Source: a virus. From it: a DNA stretch of 22,711 nt. Below, in pieces: positions 20,246 through 22,711 of the stretch. The stretch lies in the IMG/VR virus record IMGVR_UViG_3300014887_000097, positions 1-22,711 of that record. The stretch is one strand, 5' to 3'. The first letter of the stretch is position 1, and every line of letters begins with the position of its first letter. Under the pieces are notes generated by a model that saw nothing but the letters and a program-made list of their open reading frames with translations, had not been told where the DNA came from and searched no databases. The translations under genes and the position numbers were made by a program.

Positions 20246-21048
20246 TTTTGTTTGCTCAATACTTGTTCCTTGGTTCGATTTTTCACTTTTATCATCATCC
20301 ATTGCCTCACTCCAGGACCTGTGGGCACGTAATTGAACTGGTAACAACCCTTCAACCATTTACCCTCCAGCCAAAATTCCTTGTGGTGACGGTCTTGAGT
20401 TCCTGCCCACCATCTGCCTTCATCTCTCATAGTCAATCTGCCCCAATGTTTTTCATCAGCTCCAGGAGTGCCCGGTCTGGCTATGTAAGGCTTGTCCTTG
20501 CCTATTTTCATCCAATCCAAAGGTCCCTTCACCACCTCAACCAACTCTTTAGATCCCTCAGCCTCCAATTCCTTCTCTCTGCCTTTTTTGAAATCAAAAA
20601 GAAAAGGCTGCTCCTCTTCAAACACCAACAATGGATTGTCATGAAATTGGTTGCCTGGTTTGAAGATCTCTCCTCCTTCAAAATAATCATCTCGCTTTGG
20701 TCGCAAACGATGAAATCTGATATCAGTATGAATGCTCACAGGATTGACCAAAGCCAAAACCTTGAGTTGCTGCACATTCAGATCCTCTATGTCCAAACCC
20801 TCCACAAACTTGTTCAATCTTTGGATAAACAATTTGTCTTCATGAATCTTAGGATCATTGATTTTATCCCAATTGAAATCAGCTATTGTTCTCAGAATGT
20901 TCAATTGGGAAGGAGACAAAAACACCCGCTTCCATCCCAAATCATGAGTGTATTTGATTTGATATTCCAATAAAAACCTTTCATGTGTTTGCACTACAAA
21001 CCTGCCCGAATCTCCAAAAGCATAATCTAGGTTTCCTTCCCTTGCCAT
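20242..21048 (-). CDS. LigD 3'-phosphoesterase-like protein
   Basis: 268 aa. It has two stretches that resemble the phosphoesterase domain of LigD. At 104-131, VSIHTDIRFHRL followed by DDYFEGGEIFKPG recalls the catalytic H-x-D-x-R strand (HYDFRLE) and its following hairpin. At 225-256, FWLEGKWLKGCYQFNYV and QWMMIKVK recall the closing 'L.G.kLkG.w.Lvr ... WlLiK'. Near the N-terminus, FVVQTHE (17-23) recalls the 'FVVQkH' opening. LigD phosphoesterases remove 3'-phosphates and ribonucleotides from DNA ends before ligation. ATG with GAGAGGT upstream, overlapping the ligase gene by 22 nt, so both are made together. Divergent; the call rests on motif order, not on a search. Confidence 0.6.
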   Translation of the reverse strand: MAREGNLDYAFGDSGRFVVQTHERFLLEYQIKYTHDLGWKRVFLSPSQLNILRTIADFNWDKINDPKIHEDKLFIQRLNKFVEGLDIEDLNVQQLKVLALVNPVSIHTDIRFHRLRPKRDDYFEGGEIFKPGNQFHDNPLLVFEEEQPFLFDFKKGREKELEAEGSKELVEVVKGPLDWMKIGKDKPYIARPGTPGADEKHWGRLTMRDEGRWWAGTQDRHHKEFWLEGKWLKGCYQFNYVPTGPGVRQWMMIKVKNRTKEQVLSKQK

Positions 21049-22700
21049 ATGTGACCTCTCTTAGCCAAATCCACACATTGGTTGGCAAAATAAGGTTTGG
21101 TTCTCTCCTTATCGATGTCTACAGGTAATGCTCCTAGCCAATCCAAAACAGGACCTTTGGGAGTGTCTTTTGGAATCAGCTCCTCCACTTCCACAGTGAT
21201 AATGTCTCCTGGCTCTGCCCTAAACTTAGCATTGTAAGTTTTGCCCATATCAACTAATTCTTGACCTTGAAATTCAATAGTATTCACATAAGGACTGTCT
21301 CCTTTCAACAATCCACACCAAAATGAATATGTACCATTTGCATTGCGCTGCACTTTGTAAACCATAGCCTTAAATTCCACCATGTGTTTTATCTTAGCCC
21401 ACTCAGCCATGGGACCAAATTGGTAACCGCTGTCCAAATTCTTGGCCACAATTCCCTCGCTCATAGGTAGAAAGCCTAACTTTTTGAAGGCCCTTTCCAA
21501 CTCGGGTTTAGAATCCACTATCATTTGCTGAGACAATTCAAAATGAGGATTGCCTTTCAAATAACGATTGTAAAATTCCTCCAGCCTTTTCCTTCTGATG
21601 CCCAAAGGCTGAGAGGTCAAATCCTCCTTCCAATAAGGCAAATCAAAAATGGTGGCAACCAACACCTCCCCTTCTTCCAACTTAGGATTTCCTCCTATCA
21701 GTTTCATGAGCATGATTCTGGGCAAAGGCTTTCCTTTTTCATTTATGCCTACATTAGTGTCCAAAGCAAAATCATCAGGAATCTTTTTCAAAGGCTCAAT
21801 CAAATCAGGAAAATCTCTTTCCTTTTGGCTGTCTTCAAAAAAGCAAGAAATTCGATTCCCTTTTTTCTGTATAAAACAACGAAAACCATTCAGCTTGTTC
21901 TCCACTGCTATCTTGTGACCAGCTTCAATACGCTTCTTTGCCCAATTGTCCCACAATTCATCTACATTGAAAAATTCTGTGTAAACCTTCATTTGTGGCT
22001 TAGGTAATTGCATCCCCTTTTGAATTGGTTCATAAAGTTTACAGCTTTGTGGAGAATCTATGCATCTCCTAGTTCCCGAAGTAGATCCTTTCACTGCCTT
22101 CATAACTCCTTTCAAATAGCAATAATCTCCTTTCACTTGCTCTTCCAGCTCCTCCAATTCGAACAATGGACGTCCTTGAGCCAGATGTGGTTGGGTGTAA
22201 AACATTACCACAGTTTTGTTCCAAAAATTGCGATGATCGGGAATGTAAGCCCCTTCACCCTTGGTAGAAGGCACTTCAAACACCAATCTTCCCCCAGGCT
22301 TCAAAATTCTCCAAATTTCCCACATAATGGCTGTTTGGTCATCAAAATGTTCTAATGAATGGATAGCCCTCACCTCATCTGCACAATTATCAGGCAAAGG
22401 AATCCCTTGGTTGCAATCATAAACCAAATCCACGCCAGGATAATATACTTTATCTATTCCGAAATAACCTTCAGCTTTGTTGGGACCGCATCCCAAATCA
22501 ACTTTGAAATTTGATGGAAACTGAGACAATTGTTTAGGGTTGTCTTCAAACTTGAAACCTCTTTTTTGCAAAATCGGTTTCAGATATTTTTCAGCTGCTT
22601 TGCTCCATTCTTCGGGATGAAAAGTGATTGCTTTTCTTTTCAACAATTCATCCACAATTTTTTCCAAAAATGAAATTCCCTCTTCTCTCGATTTGAACAT
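21027..22700 (-). CDS. Methyltransferase fused to ATP-dependent DNA-ligase-like domain
   Basis: At least 557 aa. Residues 60-150 are a class I methyltransferase: VDLGCGPNKAEGYFGID (67-83), LPDNCADEVRAIHSLEHF and RILKPGGRLVFEVPS. Residues 235-520 resemble an ATP-dependent ligase: motif I ENKLNGFR with candidate nucleotide-accepting Lys269, DFPDLIEPL, LVATIFDLPYW plus RRKRLEEF (IIIa), motif IV EGIVAK (415-420), motif V WAKIKH (434-439), then an OB-fold with GDIITVEVEEL. Motif I has Asn where Asp is usual and motif III reads ALDTN without the usual Glu. No ribosome binding site precedes the ATG at 22700 in the 11 nt that remain, and the frame is open to the edge, so the gene may start outside the window. 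Followed by the phosphoesterase-like gene. Confidence 0.82.
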   Translation of the reverse strand: MFKSREEGISFLEKIVDELLKRKAITFHPEEWSKAAEKYLKPILQKRGFKFEDNPKQLSQFPSNFKVDLGCGPNKAEGYFGIDKVYYPGVDLVYDCNQGIPLPDNCADEVRAIHSLEHFDDQTAIMWEIWRILKPGGRLVFEVPSTKGEGAYIPDHRNFWNKTVVMFYTQPHLAQGRPLFELEELEEQVKGDYCYLKGVMKAVKGSTSGTRRCIDSPQSCKLYEPIQKGMQLPKPQMKVYTEFFNVDELWDNWAKKRIEAGHKIAVENKLNGFRCFIQKKGNRISCFFEDSQKERDFPDLIEPLKKIPDDFALDTNVGINEKGKPLPRIMLMKLIGGNPKLEEGEVLVATIFDLPYWKEDLTSQPLGIRRKRLEEFYNRYLKGNPHFELSQQMIVDSKPELERAFKKLGFLPMSEGIVAKNLDSGYQFGPMAEWAKIKHMVEFKAMVYKVQRNANGTYSFWCGLLKGDSPYVNTIEFQGQELVDMGKTYNAKFRAEPGDIITVEVEELIPKDTPKGPVLDWLGALPVDIDKERTKPYFANQCVDLAKRGHIWQGKET

Positions 22701-22711
22701 TGATTTGCGAC

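Noticed and set aside
20248-20973. Plus-strand open frame of 241 aa
   Set aside because: Lies wholly opposite the phosphoesterase-like gene, has no ribosome binding site and shows no domain; it is a shadow frame.
1-22711. tRNA genes, CRISPR arrays, insertion sequences or attachment sites
   Set aside because: None was found by reading both strands; genes are packed too tightly for most of these.

Overview
The window is one continuous block of minus-strand genes from a tailed bacteriophage or prophage with siphovirus-type morphogenesis genes. It is AT-rich, very gene-dense, and most genes have strong AGGAGG-type ribosome binding sites. This, with lysine/glutamate-rich proteins, fits a Firmicutes-like and possibly thermophilic host, but the sequence does not fix the host. 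No tRNA, rRNA, CRISPR array, insertion sequence, integrase, terminase or portal gene was seen. No gap between genes exceeds about 170 bases.

Layout in the direction of transcription (from high to low coordinates). (1) 22700-20033: a methyltransferase fused to an ATP-dependent DNA-ligase-like domain, then a protein resembling the 3'-phosphoesterase domain of LigD, then a small Com-like zinc ribbon. (2) 19866-16046: head module with a coiled-coil scaffold-like protein, decoration protein, major capsid protein and five small proteins. (3) 16043-12872: a LamG-domain adhesin-like protein, a tail/fibre-associated protein, a fibre-tail adaptor and a Gp36-like head-tail connector. (4) 12866-11814: a three-TM holin, a one-TM coiled-coil protein and an unknown. 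(5) 11764-2930: an 11-gene sugar cassette with five glycosyltransferases, a methyltransferase, a sulfotransferase, a sugar-nucleotide epimerase/dehydratase and three small proteins. (6) 2928-1: tail tube, two tail-assembly-chaperone-like proteins and the start of the tape measure, which runs off the window.

The sugar cassette sits between the head/lysis genes and the tail tube gene. It has its own sigma70-type promoter (TTGACT-16-TATAAT) overlapping a perfect palindrome, and the tail genes after it have a separate promoter-like box. It could glycosylate and sulfate the virion, or alter the host surface after infection; the sequence does not say which.

The regulatory signals are the least expected part. 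The 12-mer ATTTATAATATT (coding strand) occurs three times, each just upstream of a structural block (scaffold/capsid, fibre proteins, tail tube), with no shared -35. At two of the three, a sequence just upstream of the box can pair with the ribosome binding site of the gene downstream. Read-through RNA would then hide the site, while RNA started at the box would leave it free, as is known for some T4 late genes. A further 8-bp hairpin covers the ribosome binding site of a small gene in the sugar cassette, and the scaffold gene has a strong internal in-frame start.
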